This document shows, one piece after another, positions 1 through 9,395 of a stretch of DNA of 64,000 nt. Position 1 is the first letter of the stretch, and every line of letters starts with the position of its first letter. Where the stretch lies: NCBI RefSeq assembly GCF_052072235.1, contig NZ_CM125436.1, positions 5,264,001-5,328,000 of the forward strand. The letters run 5' to 3'. The translations under genes and the position numbers were made by a program. Below the pieces are notes generated by a model. That model was not told where the DNA came from. It saw only the letters and a program-made list of their open reading frames with translations, and did no database searches. Source of the stretch: Brevibacillus_D fluminis_A. Lineage in GTDB: Bacteria; Bacillota; Bacilli; Brevibacillales; Brevibacillaceae.

Positions 1-3000
1 GCTGCGGTCTTTCCCGATCGTCGCGCTGTATGTTTTGGTGCCGAGCTTCACCTGAACGGTGACGCTCTCCTTGGTCAAAAGCGTTCCCGCCACCGTCAGC
101 TTGTAGCGCGAGCTTCCTTTTGCAGGCGGCGTGAATGCAGCCTTCACCGCCGCTTCATCCACGAACTTGACCGGAATCACCTTGACCAAAATTTTGACTT
201 TCTTGCCTTTGTAGGACGCAGTAACAAATGTGGTGCCTTCTGCTTCCGCTGTGATTTCGCCGTCTGTCACGGTGGCGATCTCTTCATCATCGCTCGACCA
301 GACGATTCCATCCTCGATTTCTTTCACCGTCTCATTGCCATAGAACGCCTTGATGGCGACGCTCCCGGACTCTCCTTCACCCAGCACAAGCAGTTGCGGC
401 TCTGCGAGCAGCTCCTGAATCTTGCCCGCTTTTACCGTCACTCGGCAGGTCGCGCTGATTTTGCCGTCAGGCGTGGAAACGGTGATGGTGGTCGTTCCAA
501 CGGACAGCGGCACGATTGTGCCGGTGTCGTCAACCGTAGCGACCTCTTGTTTGGAGGACGTCCAGACAAGACCTTTCGTTGAAGCGTGGGCTGGCTCGAC
601 GCTCACGTTCAGCTGAACCGGACGATCTCCTTCTTTCAGGGAGATGCTGCGCTTGTCGAGCTTGATGTCCGTAATCGGCGCATCGCCCTGGCTGATGCTG
701 ATCGTATACGTTTTTGTCGTGCCGTCTTGCGCGGTGACGACAATCTGCACGTCTGCGCCGCCATCGTTGATCGCGATCGTCTCGCTCGTTCCGCTTGCCA
801 CCGCTTTGCCATTCACCATGATCGCCGCTGCCCAATGGGAAGCGATCGGTGTCACGGTAATCCGGGTCACATCGCTGCCAACCTCGACGCTGTACGCTGT
901 CTGGTCTGCGCGGAATTCCGGTTTGAGCGTGCCGCCGGAGATGGACAAGCTGCGCAAATCGGCATCGTTGCTGCTCGGCGGGATCACGATGACCGGAGCG
1001 ATTCGCAGGGTCAGGGTAGCCGCATCGTTTGAATAGCCGCTGCCGTCGCTTCCCTTCCATGTAAAGCTGGTCGTTCCGCTCGTCTTTGGCGTGAAGGTCA
1101 GCTTGCGCAAATCGGTCGCATCGATCTCGTCGTGGAGGCTGACCGCCGTTCCATCCAGCTTCAGCGTTCCGCCTGTCGGCAGCGAGTCGATTTGGACTTT
1201 TTGCAAAGCGTCCCCGTCCACATCGTTGAAATGGGTCGTGAAGTCATTGACCGCAAACGTCATGACATTGCCTTCCGAGCCATTTTTGCTGCTGTCGCTC
1301 ACCGTCGGCAGGTCGTTCACCGAAGCGATGTCAATGGACAGCTCTGCCGCTTTCGTGGCGTAATCGGCGCCATCGTACCCTTTCCATGTGAAGCCGGTCG
1401 TTCCATTCCAGTCCGCATCAGGAGCGAACGTCAGCTCATCCAGCTCATTCACATCGATTTGCTGATCCACAGCGACAGGCGTATGGTTCAACAGCAATGT
1501 GCCGTGGTTTGGCAGAGAAACGATTTTGACCTTTTGCAGGCTGTCATTCTCCGCGTCGTGATAAACGCCGGTAAAATCAGCTGCCGCAAAAGCAACCGCT
1601 GTGTCTTCCATGCCATTTTTGCTGCTGTCATCCATCGTTGGCGGATCGTTGATTGCAGCGATGTTCACGATCACATTTGCCGTCGATGCGGAGTAGTCGA
1701 TGCCATCGTGCGCTTTCCACACAAAGCTCGTGCTGCCGCTCCATTCGGCATCCGGTATAAAACGCAGCTTGCCGATCTTTGCCGCCGCAATGTCCTGGTT
1801 CTCGTTCACAGCCGCTCCGTCGAGTGTCAACGTGCCGTGTGCTGGCAGCATGACGATCTGGATTTTGCTCAAATGATCGCCGTCATCATCTGTGAAGTGC
1901 GCGGTGAAGTCGTCTGGCGCAAACGCCAATTCCTTGTCTTCATCGCCGTTCATGGTCACGTCGCTCACTGTCGGAGGATCGTTTTCCGGCGCAATGGTCA
2001 GGTCAATCGTCGCGGCATCGGCCGAATACCCTTTGCCGTCCCAGGCTTTCCAGGTGAAGCTGTCTGTTCCGTGCCAGTTGGCTTGCGGCGCATAGCTCAA
2101 AGCACCCAGGTCGCTTGCCGCGATAACCTGCCCTGCCGAAACCGGGTTGCCGTCAAGCGTCAGGACGCCATTGGCTGGCAAGCTTTCAATCCGCACTTGG
2201 CTCAAGCTGTCGCCATCGACATCCGTGAAATTGTCGTTGAAATTCGCCGGCACAAACGCCAAGACATGATCTTCCTGTCCAGCTACGCGGCTGTTTTTCA
2301 CAGTCGGCAAATCTTCAACCGGCGCGATGACAAGCGTGAACGTCGCCAGCGTGGAATACGAGTTGCCATCGTAGCCTTTCCACGTAAAGCTCGTGCTGCC
2401 GTTCCAGTCGGCATCCGGCACAAAGCTGAGGTGATCCAGGTCGGCCACTGTCAGTTCATCGTTCGCACTGATGGCATGTCCGTCGACATTCAACGCACCG
2501 TGCGCTGGCAAGCTTGCGATTTGCACTTTCGCCAACGGTTCGTTCTCGACATCTTGATACTGTAGCGTAAAGTCGGCAGACCCTAACGCCAATGCCGTAT
2601 CTTCCGTGCCATTTTTGCTGCTGGCCGTCACAGTCGGCGCATCGTTGACAGCGGCAATGGTCAGCTCGATCACCGCCTCATTGAGCGAATACCCTGTGCC
2701 GTCATGGCCTTTCCATGCAAAGCTTGTCGTGCCGCTCCAGTTCGTATCAGGCACAAAGACTAGCTTGCCCAAGTCCGCTGCGGCAATCTCTTGCCCGCCT
2801 GTCACCAGGGTCGCTTCAAGCTGCAAGCGGCCGGTTGTCGGCAGGGTGACAATCTGGATTTTGCGCAAGTTGTCTTGATCGATGTCGCTGAAGTGCCCGC
2901 TGAAATCGGCCAGGGCAAAGGCGACATTCGTATCCTCATCACCTGTCTTGCTGCTGTTGGTAACGGTCGGCAAGTCGTTCGCAGGCGCGATTGCGATGGA

Positions 3001-5868
3001 AAGCTTCGCTGCTGTAGCTGACTCTCCTTTGCCGTCGCTTCCTTTCCAGGAGAAGCTGGTCTCACCGTTCCAGTCTTTATCCGGGACAAAGTACAGATTC
3101 GCCAGCTCGGCGTCTGTCAGCTTCTGATCCACGGTGACATCCGTTCCATTCAGCTGCAGCGTTCCGTGATCCGGCAAGCTGACGATCTGGATGTCATGCA
3201 GACTGTCTCCGTCGGCATCGGCAAAATGAGGAGCAAACACGCCGTGCGACAATGGCAACGTCTGGTCTTCCACCCCGTCGGCGATGCCATCCGTCACCGT
3301 AGGCAAATCCTCCACCGCGCCGATCGTCAGTGTAAACGCTGCTGCCGCTGCCGAATACGCCTGGCCGTCGTAGCCTTTCCATGTGAAGCTGGTGCTGCCA
3401 TTCCAGTCCGCATCCGGGACAAACACGAGCTGCCCCAGCTGATTGGCCGCGATGCTCTGGTTGACGCTGACCGCTGCTCCATTCAAATTCAGCGTCCCAT
3501 GTGCAGGCAAACTGACGATTTGAATGCTGGCCAGCGCTTCCTGCTCCACATCCTGGTACTGCTGTTCAAAATCGTCTTGTGCAAATGGCAATTCCGTATC
3601 TTCCGTGCCGTTTTTCGCGCTGTTGCTTACCGTCGGCGGATCATTGACCGCCACGATCGAAAGCGTCAGCGTTGCGGCGGATTGCGAATAGTCGGTGCCG
3701 TCAAAGCCTTTCCAATCAAAGCTCGCGGTGCCATACCAATTCGCAGCAGGGACAAATTGCAGCTGGTCCAGTGCGTTTGCCGCAATCTCCTGATCCAGTT
3801 TTACGGCTGTGCCGTTCAGCATCAATGTGCCCGCCCCGGCATTCGGCAAACTCACGATTTTGATGCCTGCCAACGCATTCCCGTCGACATCTGCAAACTG
3901 CGGCGCAAAATCAGTCACCCCAAATTTCACAGCGGTATCTTCCGTACCGTTCTTCGTGCTGTCCGTCACGGTTGGAAGATCATTGACGGCGCCAATCGTC
4001 AGCGTAAATGTCGCTGCATTGGCGGAGTCAAACGTCCCGTCGTTTCCTTTCCACGTAAAGGCGGCAGTCCCGTTCCAGTTGGCCACAGGCTCGAAAACGA
4101 GCTGGCCCAAGTCCGCTGCATCGATTTCCTGATTCGCCGCAACCGCCGTCCCGTTCAGCTTCAACGTGCCTGCTGACGCATTGGGCAAGCTCGTCACCTG
4201 CACCTTTTTCAGGCTATCGTTTTCCGGATCGGCATAAGCGGCAGTGAAATCAGCTGCACCCAGCAGCAACGGATTGTCCTCTGCGCCGCTCTTGCTGCTG
4301 TTGCTGACCGTCGGCGCTTCCGCTACATTTGTCACCTGAATCGTGAAAATCTTGTCATAGTTCGCTCCGCCGGAATCGATTACGCGAATTTGAATGCTGA
4401 AGCTGTTCTTTGTTTCAAAATCGAAAACGGCATTCGATTTCAGCTGGTTTCCAGCGATCGCAAAGCTCGCATTATCGCCAAACCCGCTCACCAGCGAATA
4501 CGTGAACACCGTAGAATCCGGATCTGTCGCGGAAAGCGTTCCGATCAATGTGCCAACGCCCGCATTTTCGGGGAGGCTGGTCTTATCCAGCCCGATGTCG
4601 GTCGGAGGCGCATTCGGTATGGCTCTTGTCACGGTCAGCGTATAGTCTGTCTGCTTGGAGCCGTCCTGTGACGTCACTCGAATCGGGATGGTGTTTGCAC
4701 CAGGATTCAGGGACACATTGCTGCTCGCCGTTCCCCCCGTCACAACCGCATTGTTGCCTTGGACAAGGATCGTGGCATCCGAATCGACTGGCGTCATCGT
4801 AAGCGTGATTTGATCTACCGCTGTACCGACGCTTGCCGTATAACTTTTCGTCGCCTGGGCGAATGCCGGCGTCAATGTTCCGGCGCTAATCGTCAAATTG
4901 GACAAGTCGCTCATGCCCGACTGCGTTCGCACCACACCGTTTTCGCCGACGTCGACAAAGCGGCTTTGCTCCGGCGCGTATCGCACCGCGTACAAGTTTT
5001 GCAAGGTGTTTGACTGCTCATCGGTGCTCCACGTCGTTCCATCCGTCGAGGTGGCCAGGATGCCCCCTGCCCCGACAGCGACGTATTTGTTGTTGCCGTA
5101 ATCGACCGAATACAGCACCGGGACAGAATCAGGCGACACTGACCACGAGCTGCCATCGGTCGATGTATACGCTTTGCCACTTCCCACCGCGACGAACTTT
5201 CCATTGCCGAAGGTTACGCCGTTGATGGGCGAGCTGCCGGAATAAACCTTGGACCACGACTGCCCATCCGTCGATGCGTAAATGTTGCCGGACGTGCTGA
5301 CCGTCACAAATTGTCCATTGGCGTAAGTCACTGCCGCAAGGAACTTTCCGCTTTCCCCGCTCAAATTCTGAGTAGTCCACGACACTTTATCGCTTGAGGT
5401 GAGGATCACGCCATCACTGCCAACGGTAACGTATTTCCCGCCCCCGTACGCGATCCCCCACAAGTTGCTGGCAAAATCGGTTTTCAATGCGGTCCAGCCG
5501 GTGTCGGATGCGGCTGTTCCTGAAGGAGATTGAAAAATTTTGCCGCTGCCGACCAGAATCCAGTTTCCCCCGTCATAGACGGCATCGGCCCATTCGTTAA
5601 AGCCGCCGTTCGGATGATAAAGGGTCCAGTTCTTTCCGTCCCCTGAAGAGGCGATCGTATTGTTTATGCCGAGCGCAAGCCATTCGCCTGCTCCATAGCG
5701 GACACCTTGCAGCATATAGCCCGTGTTGGCGGAAGGACTCAGCCAGGTCGGAGCAGCAGGCGCAGCCAGAGCCGTTTGGCCCGTAACGCCCGCATGAAAA
5801 AGAAGCGCAAATAAAGAAAAAATCAAAAAAAAGCGATATACCAGGGGAAGGCAACGTGACCTTCGCAA
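1..5868 (-). CDS. Giant secreted multi-repeat adhesin-like protein (3' end outside window)
   Basis: At least 1,956 residues, reading off the left edge. I start it at a TTG (5866-5868) because GGAGGG lies six bases upstream and a signal peptide follows immediately (RRSRC, then a hydrophobic run ending near ALA at residue 36). Residues about 40-330 hold five to six blades of the form VxYGxGKYVxVG...TSxDGxxW, a propeller-like region. A cadherin-like beta-sandwich (about 330-410) and a cadherin domain (about 415-515) follow. Ten tandem repeats (about 516-1613) come next, then a second beta-sandwich and two bacterial Ig-like domains (about 1718-1900). No catalytic motif or cell-wall anchor is visible, but the C-terminus is missing. 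It lies 62 bp downstream of three tail-collar genes on the same strand, so co-transcription is plausible. A surface adhesin or appendage role is inference only. Confidence 0.85.
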   Translation of the reverse strand, partial: MRRSRCLPLVYRFFLIFSLFALLFHAGVTGQTALAAPAAPTWLSPSANTGYMLQGVRYGAGEWLALGINNTIASSGDGKNWTLYHPNGGFNEWADAVYDGGNWILVGSGKIFQSPSGTAASDTGWTALKTDFASNLWGIAYGGGKYVTVGSDGVILTSSDKVSWTTQNLSGESGKFLAAVTYANGQFVTVSTSGNIYASTDGQSWSKVYSGSSPINGVTFGNGKFVAVGSGKAYTSTDGSSWSVSPDSVPVLYSVDYGNNKYVAVGAGGILATSTDGTTWSTDEQSNTLQNLYAVRYAPEQSRFVDVGENGVVRTQSGMSDLSNLTISAGTLTPAFAQATKSYTASVGTAVDQITLTMTPVDSDATILVQGNNAVVTGGTASSNVSLNPGANTIPIRVTSQDGSKQTDYTLTVTRAIPNAPPTDIGLDKTSLPENAGVGTLIGTLSATDPDSTVFTYSLVSGFGDNASFAIAGNQLKSNAVFDFETKNSFSIQIRVIDSGGANYDKIFTIQVTNVAEAPTVSNSSKSGAEDNPLLLGAADFTAAYADPENDSLKKVQVTSLPNASAGTLKLNGTAVAANQEIDAADLGQLVFEPVANWNGTAAFTWKGNDGTFDSANAATFTLTIGAVNDLPTVTDSTKNGTEDTAVKFGVTDFAPQFADVDGNALAGIKIVSLPNAGAGTLMLNGTAVKLDQEIAANALDQLQFVPAANWYGTASFDWKGFDGTDYSQSAATLTLSIVAVNDPPTVSNSAKNGTEDTELPFAQDDFEQQYQDVEQEALASIQIVSLPAHGTLNLNGAAVSVNQSIAANQLGQLVFVPDADWNGSTSFTWKGYDGQAYSAAAAAFTLTIGAVEDLPTVTDGIADGVEDQTLPLSHGVFAPHFADADGDSLHDIQIVSLPDHGTLQLNGTDVTVDQKLTDAELANLYFVPDKDWNGETSFSWKGSDGKGESATAAKLSIAIAPANDLPTVTNSSKTGDEDTNVAFALADFSGHFSDIDQDNLRKIQIVTLPTTGRLQLEATLVTGGQEIAAADLGKLVFVPDTNWSGTTSFAWKGHDGTGYSLNEAVIELTIAAVNDAPTVTASSKNGTEDTALALGSADFTLQYQDVENEPLAKVQIASLPAHGALNVDGHAISANDELTVADLDHLSFVPDADWNGSTSFTWKGYDGNSYSTLATFTLVIAPVEDLPTVKNSRVAGQEDHVLAFVPANFNDNFTDVDGDSLSQVRIESLPANGVLTLDGNPVSAGQVIAASDLGALSYAPQANWHGTDSFTWKAWDGKGYSADAATIDLTIAPENDPPTVSDVTMNGDEDKELAFAPDDFTAHFTDDDGDHLSKIQIVMLPAHGTLTLDGAAVNENQDIAAAKIGKLRFIPDAEWSGSTSFVWKAHDGIDYSASTANVIVNIAAINDPPTMDDSSKNGMEDTAVAFAAADFTGVYHDAENDSLQKVKIVSLPNHGTLLLNHTPVAVDQQIDVNELDELTFAPDADWNGTTGFTWKGYDGADYATKAAELSIDIASVNDLPTVSDSSKNGSEGNVMTFAVNDFTTHFNDVDGDALQKVQIDSLPTGGTLKLDGTAVSLHDEIDATDLRKLTFTPKTSGTTSFTWKGSDGSGYSNDAATLTLRIAPVIVIPPSSNDADLRSLSISGGTLKPEFRADQTAYSVEVGSDVTRITVTPIASHWAAAIMVNGKAVASGTSETIAINDGGADVQIVVTAQDGTTKTYTISISQGDAPITDIKLDKRSISLKEGDRPVQLNVSVEPAHASTKGLVWTSSKQEVATVDDTGTIVPLSVGTTTITVSTPDGKISATCRVTVKAGKIQELLAEPQLLVLGEGESGSVAIKAFYGNETVKEIEDGIVWSSDDEEIATVTDGEITAEAEGTTFVTASYKGKKVKILVKVIPVKFVDEAAVKAAFTPPAKGSSRYKLTVAGTLLTKESVTVQVKLGTKTYSATIGKDRS
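1030..4325 (-). repeat. Ten tandem ~330-bp coding repeats (cadherin-like, tandem-95 type)
   Basis: Within the giant gene, ten units of about 108-113 codons begin with a PTVxxSxKNGxEDxxL-like stretch. They continue through IxIVSLPxxGTLxLNG and FVPDxDWNG and end with SFTWKGxDG. The anchor DNA encoding the PTV segment recurs near 1303, 1633, 1968, 2301, 2632, 2956, 3298, 3633, 3970 and 4309, a period of about 330 bp. Units are diverged, so this looks like an old array and not a recent expansion. Confidence 0.85.
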
Positions 5869-5930
5869 TGAAATCCCTCCATTTTGTTAACTGCATCGAA
5901 ACCGGCGTGAATCACAGATTATAAAAATCG

Positions 5931-6470
5931 CTATCCCCTCGGCGGATATATTCCCTTTGTGGCAATGATGAAGGTAAGGCCCAAATACGGCTGCATGTTG
6001 TTGTGCGGTTGGCTGCCTCCTACAGTCGGCAGCGCGGAATAATTCATCGGCGCATTGCCGGATGAAGCGTACAACGGCGTTTGCGTCTTGTTGAATTTCC
6101 CCTGTACCGGCGGCTGCGCCCACACCGCCCCCTGCGGATTGTTGGTGTTTCCGATTTGTCCAGAGCCATAAGCGATATGGGTATGCACTGGCATCTGTGT
6201 GCTTGTCAGGGTAACCGTTCTCGTCCCGCCCTGCTCCCCTTGGGTTCGGTCACTCAGCCCCTGACCTTGCCCATGGTGCATCGGCGCTCGACCGATCAAG
6301 TTTGGCAACGCGAATGACGTTTTTCCATCGCCTCCATACGTCGTGCCGAGAACGGCAAACAGCGCGGGATTTTGCGCAATAGACACCAGTTGGCCATCGC
6401 AGAGCGCCCAGCCATCTGGCGCGTAATTTCCTGCAAAGATGCGAATTTCGCCGACAAATTGATCCGACAT
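5931..6470 (-). CDS. Phage tail-collar domain protein (MdpB-like), third of three
   Basis: 179 residues. It has the microcystin-dependent/tail-collar fold signature: an N-terminal VGEIRIFAGNYAPDGWALCDG, then TTYGGDGKTSFALPNLIGR, a central TQMPVHTH, and a C-terminal GGSQPHNNMQPYL followed by a hydrophobic end. These motifs are shared with phage short-tail-fibre collar domains and with bacterial MdpB proteins whose role is poorly known. An AAGGAGG site precedes the ATG. It is the last of three paralogues in a row, 12 bp after the middle one, and sits just before the giant repeat gene. No other tail, baseplate or capsid genes are nearby, so this is not a prophage by itself. Confidence 0.88.
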   Translation of the reverse strand: MSDQFVGEIRIFAGNYAPDGWALCDGQLVSIAQNPALFAVLGTTYGGDGKTSFALPNLIGRAPMHHGQGQGLSDRTQGEQGGTRTVTLTSTQMPVHTHIAYGSGQIGNTNNPQGAVWAQPPVQGKFNKTQTPLYASSGNAPMNYSALPTVGGSQPHNNMQPYLGLTFIIATKGIYPPRG

Positions 6471-6482
6471 GTTGACTCCTCC

Positions 6483-7007
6483 TTAATTACGACCTGGAAA
6501 AATGCCTTGTAAGGCGATGATAAAATTGATCGTCAAAAACGGCTGCATATTGAGATGGGCTTGCCCCCCCCCAACAGTTGAAACTGCAGCTGGATGCAGT
6601 TGCGTAAGCGGATACGGCAACGGATTCGTAGCCGGACTGTAGCAATTCTCCTGAGCTGCCCAGACGTTGTTCGAAGGCGTTATTCCATTCGCTGAAGCCG
6701 ACGATGCCTTCACTTGGTGAGTATGAACCGGCATTTCTTGAGTGGTAAGCGTGTGAGCCATTTCGCCCCCCGCTTCCCCTAAAACGATCGTCCCGCCGCT
6801 TCCCGATCCCCAATGCACAGGTACCCTTCCTTGCAGATTCGGCAAGGCAAACGTTGTTCGTCCATCCCCGCCATACGTGTTACCCAAGATAGAAAACAGC
6901 GCCTGATTCTGGATGATTGGCAGAAGCTGGCCATTGCACAAAGCCCAGCCTTTTGGCACAACAATTGAAGAAAACATGCGAATTTCGCCTAAATAAGGTG
7001 TCGCCAT
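6483..7007 (-). CDS. Phage tail-collar domain protein (MdpB-like), second of three
   Basis: 174 residues from the ATG at 7007, beginning MATPYLGEIRMFSS. A GTG nine bases further upstream (7016) is an alternative start under the same AGGAAGG site. It carries the same ordered motifs as its neighbours: GWALCNGQLLPI, NTYGGDGRTTFALPNLQGR, EMPVHTH, GGGQAHLNMQPFL and a short hydrophobic tail. Sequence between the motifs differs clearly from the two flanking paralogues, so the three are old duplicates. The gaps of 12 and 42 bp and common strand argue for one transcript. Function unknown; a surface or appendage component is a guess from fold and neighbour. Confidence 0.88.
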   Translation of the reverse strand: MATPYLGEIRMFSSIVVPKGWALCNGQLLPIIQNQALFSILGNTYGGDGRTTFALPNLQGRVPVHWGSGSGGTIVLGEAGGEMAHTLTTQEMPVHTHQVKASSASANGITPSNNVWAAQENCYSPATNPLPYPLTQLHPAAVSTVGGGQAHLNMQPFLTINFIIALQGIFPGRN

Positions 7008-7049
7008 TTGATTCACGCCTTCCTGTAAGTCATTGAACGAATTACGCGA

Positions 7050-7562
7050 TCAGTTACTATTCGGGTATATCCCGAAAAGAGAGATAATGAAATTAACCGA
7101 AAGATACGGCATCATATTATCATGCGGCTGGCTGCCTCCTACCGGATCGATCGCCGACACGTTCATTTGTTGCAGGTTCGCTGTATCCGTCTGGTAGGCA
7201 GAGAGCGGCAGTGTCGCCCATAAGCTGCCGGATGGCGAGCTTTGCCCCGCCTTCGTCGACGCGATCGGCGTATGCGTATGCGCCGGAATCTGGCTCACCG
7301 TCAGCGTAACGTTTTCTACTCCTCCCATTTGCCCCAACGAATAGTTATCGCCGCCGCCGGAGCCCCAATGAATCGGCACTCTCCCGCGCAAGTCAGGCAA
7401 GGCAAACGTCTCTTGCCCGTCCCCGCCATACGTGGTTCTAATCAGGCTAAATAACTCCTCATACTCCGAAATCGGCAGAAGCTGCCCTTCGCACTTCATC
7501 CAACCACTCGGGGCAAAAGTCCCCCCAAACATGCGAATTTCACCAATATACGGTTGACTCAT
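7050..7562 (-). CDS. Phage tail-collar domain protein (MdpB-like), first of three
   Basis: 170 residues with a good GGAGG site seven bases before the ATG. It begins MSQPYIGEIRMFGG and then shows GWMKCEGQLLPI, TTYGGDGQETFALPDLRGR, QIPAHTH and GGSQPHDNMMPYL, ending in a hydrophobic strand. Like its two downstream paralogues it has one collar domain and no signal peptide. It follows a GNAT acetyltransferase gene 71 bp upstream on the same strand, so the set GNAT, collar x3, giant repeat protein may form one operon. The acetyltransferase may also be an unrelated neighbour. Confidence 0.88.
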   Translation of the reverse strand: MSQPYIGEIRMFGGTFAPSGWMKCEGQLLPISEYEELFSLIRTTYGGDGQETFALPDLRGRVPIHWGSGGGDNYSLGQMGGVENVTLTVSQIPAHTHTPIASTKAGQSSPSGSLWATLPLSAYQTDTANLQQMNVSAIDPVGGSQPHDNMMPYLSVNFIISLFGIYPNSN

Positions 7563-7633
7563 CTTTTTTCTCCTCCGCTTGCTAGAATGCCAGCATCATC
7601 TCTCGAAATCTATTTTCCTGTTTGCTTGCATAA

Positions 7634-8098
7634 TCACGTACCCTGCCACGCCATTCCGGCATAGACCTCATCCCCGCCCGTGACGAGAAAACCCAGCCTT
7701 TCGTAGAGCCGTTTGGCCGGATTGGTTTGCAGCACGCTCAAAAACAGGGGCTTGTCTTCCCGCATTGCCTCCTGTTGCAGCTCCTGCAGCAATCGCGTTC
7801 CAATCCCCCTGTTTTGAAAAGCCGGCAAAATGATGAGATCCACCAGCCGAATCTGCTGTTCGGTTCGATAAATCACAATTTTCCCAATTTTATTATCGTC
7901 TTCCAAAACGATCTGATGCTCGGCACCCGGGAATTGCTGCTCGTACGATTGCCGCTGCGCATTCCACTGCATGCGCAAAAACATGTCGCGAGTCCCCTCA
8001 TCCATTCCCCACGCTGCCAACTCCTCAGCGCGTGACGCCGCGTATAGCTGATACAAAAATTCTTCATCTGCCTGGCTGACAAGTATTGTATGTATCAT
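7634..8098 (-). CDS. GNAT family N-acetyltransferase
   Basis: 154 residues from the ATG at 8098, chosen because GAAGGG sits just upstream. An in-frame ATG at 8131 falls inside a palindrome just downstream of the predicted -10 and has no ribosome site. The C-terminal half shows the acetyl-CoA binding region: VDLIILPAFQNRGIGTRLL (about residues 87-105), then FLSVLQTNPAKRLYERLGF (about 118-136), typical of single-domain GNATs. The substrate cannot be told from sequence. Its promoter carries a clean inverted repeat, so it is probably controlled by a dedicated repressor not encoded next to it. Confidence 0.85.
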   Translation of the reverse strand: MIHTILVSQADEEFLYQLYAASRAEELAAWGMDEGTRDMFLRMQWNAQRQSYEQQFPGAEHQIVLEDDNKIGKIVIYRTEQQIRLVDLIILPAFQNRGIGTRLLQELQQEAMREDKPLFLSVLQTNPAKRLYERLGFLVTGGDEVYAGMAWQGT

Positions 8099-8122
8099 GT
8101 CGATCCCTTCTCTATTGAATAT

Positions 8123-8180
8123 GCAATACATGCGTACTGGTATGTATTGCTAGTTTAGAGAGTCTGCTGCAATACGTCAA
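8123..8180 (-). promoter_or_regulatory. Promoter with overlapping palindromic operator for the GNAT gene
   Basis: On the minus strand a -35 TTGACG (8175-8180) and a -10 TAAACT (8152-8157) are separated by exactly 17 bases. Immediately downstream, where transcription would start, is a perfect 9-bp inverted repeat GCAATACAT (8123-8131) / ATGTATTGC (8142-8150) with a 10-bp spacer. A further GCAATAC-like half site overlaps the -35 spacer (8168-8174). Position over +1 suggests repression. Confidence 0.65.
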
Positions 8181-8280
8181 TCATCCAAAGGGGGTATATC
8201 GCTACTCCTGAAAAATATGGTATAACATGTGTAGGTTTTCGCACGATCACCTGACGTTCCATTCGAAAGGAGTTTGCAAA

Positions 8281-9390
8281 ATGTTCGAAAAGGTTAGTAG
8301 ACGCTCATTCCTGAAAACGAGTATGTTTGCTACGTTAACAGGTTTGCTTTGGGGAGATGTGACGGATACGCTCATGGGTACGGGTCGCGCCCAAGCTGCC
8401 ACCACCCCGACTCCTGTCAATCGGACGGATGTCATCGTGATCGGCGCTGGCATTGCCGGTTTGGCAGCGGCGCACGCGCTGCAGGCAGGAGGACATCAAG
8501 TTGTCGTCCTGGAGGCGCGCGACCGAATCGGCGGCCGCATCTGGACGAACCATGATCTCGGCGTCCCGCTCGAACTGGGCGCATCATGGATTCACGGAAT
8601 CGATTACCGCAGTCCGATTCGCTTTTTGGCGCAAAAATATGAGATGCTGCATGCGGACGGAGCGAGCGCGATCTCCGGTTTTGAACAAGTGTACGCGGAC
8701 ATCGCCAAAGGGCTGGACATCCACCTCAACCAGGTCGTCTATCAGATCCATTACAACGACAGAGGCGTCGCCATCGGGACATACAATGGCATTTATCAGG
8801 CGCAGCGCGCTGTCGTCACGCTTCCTCTCGGCGTTCTGCAAAGCGGCCAGGTCGCCTTTCATCCCGAGCTGCCGGAGCGAAAGCAGCAAGCGATCAGCCG
8901 CTTGGATGCAGGCAGCCTCAATAAAGTCTACTTGCGCTTCCCGCACGTTTTTTGGGATCAATCGCAAAGCGCCATCTCCCTTGACAGCTCTGCCCGGCAT
9001 CTCGGCGAGTTTCTGAGCTTGTACAAATATACGAAGCAGCCGGTGCTGCTCGGTTCCTACTCGTCCGCTCCAGGCGATGAAATCGAAGCATGGACCGATG
9101 AACAGATCGTTGACCACGCGATGCAATCGCTCCGCAAGCAATACGGGGCACAAATCCCTCACCCTGTAGACGCAAAAATCACGCGCTGGGCATCCGATCC
9201 GTATGCTCGCGGCTCCTATACGGCACACACCGGAGCCTCGACGCCGGATGACATGGACATCGTCGCGGAATCGGTGGCAAATCGCCTCTTCTTTGCAGGG
9301 GAAGCCACCAACCGGGCGGACTATGCGAGCGTCCACGGCGCCTATCTGTCAGGTGTGCGTGAAGCGGAAAAAATCATGAGTCTGACGTAA
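8281..9390 (+). CDS. Tat-exported flavin monoamine oxidase family protein
   Basis: 369 residues starting at the ATG behind AAAGGAG; a longer in-frame start at 8227 lacks a ribosome site. The N-terminus SRRSFLKT (residues 6-13) is a twin-arginine signal followed by a hydrophobic run ending near AQA (residue 39), so the folded flavoprotein should be exported. The FAD dinucleotide-binding motif VIVIGAGIAG is at 51-60 with the downstream EARDRIGGR, and the C-terminal FAD-contacting FFAGEAT lies near residue 340. This fits the amine oxidase family (monoamine, polyamine or tryptophan oxidases). At 369 residues it is shorter than the usual 430-480, so part of the substrate domain may be reduced. Substrate unknown. 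It is monocistronic, ended by a strong terminator. Confidence 0.85.
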   Translation: MFEKVSRRSFLKTSMFATLTGLLWGDVTDTLMGTGRAQAATTPTPVNRTDVIVIGAGIAGLAAAHALQAGGHQVVVLEARDRIGGRIWTNHDLGVPLELGASWIHGIDYRSPIRFLAQKYEMLHADGASAISGFEQVYADIAKGLDIHLNQVVYQIHYNDRGVAIGTYNGIYQAQRAVVTLPLGVLQSGQVAFHPELPERKQQAISRLDAGSLNKVYLRFPHVFWDQSQSAISLDSSARHLGEFLSLYKYTKQPVLLGSYSSAPGDEIEAWTDEQIVDHAMQSLRKQYGAQIPHPVDAKITRWASDPYARGSYTAHTGASTPDDMDIVAESVANRLFFAGEATNRADYASVHGAYLSGVREAEKIMSLT

Positions 9391-9395
9391 CGAAA

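Noticed and set aside
1132..2565. Long plus-strand open frame (477 codons) opposite the giant gene, with similar long frames at 3166-4176
   Set aside because: Antisense reading of the tandem repeats; no ribosome site, repetitive Arg/Val/Asp-biased sequence, and the minus-strand frame is clearly the coding one.
1030..4325. Regular DNA periodicity that might suggest a CRISPR array
   Set aside because: The period is about 330 bp, units are diverged and coding; there are no short identical repeats with unique spacers.
5931..7562. Prophage tail region
   Set aside because: Only collar-domain proteins occur; no capsid, terminase, baseplate, lysis or integrase genes, and no attachment repeats were seen.
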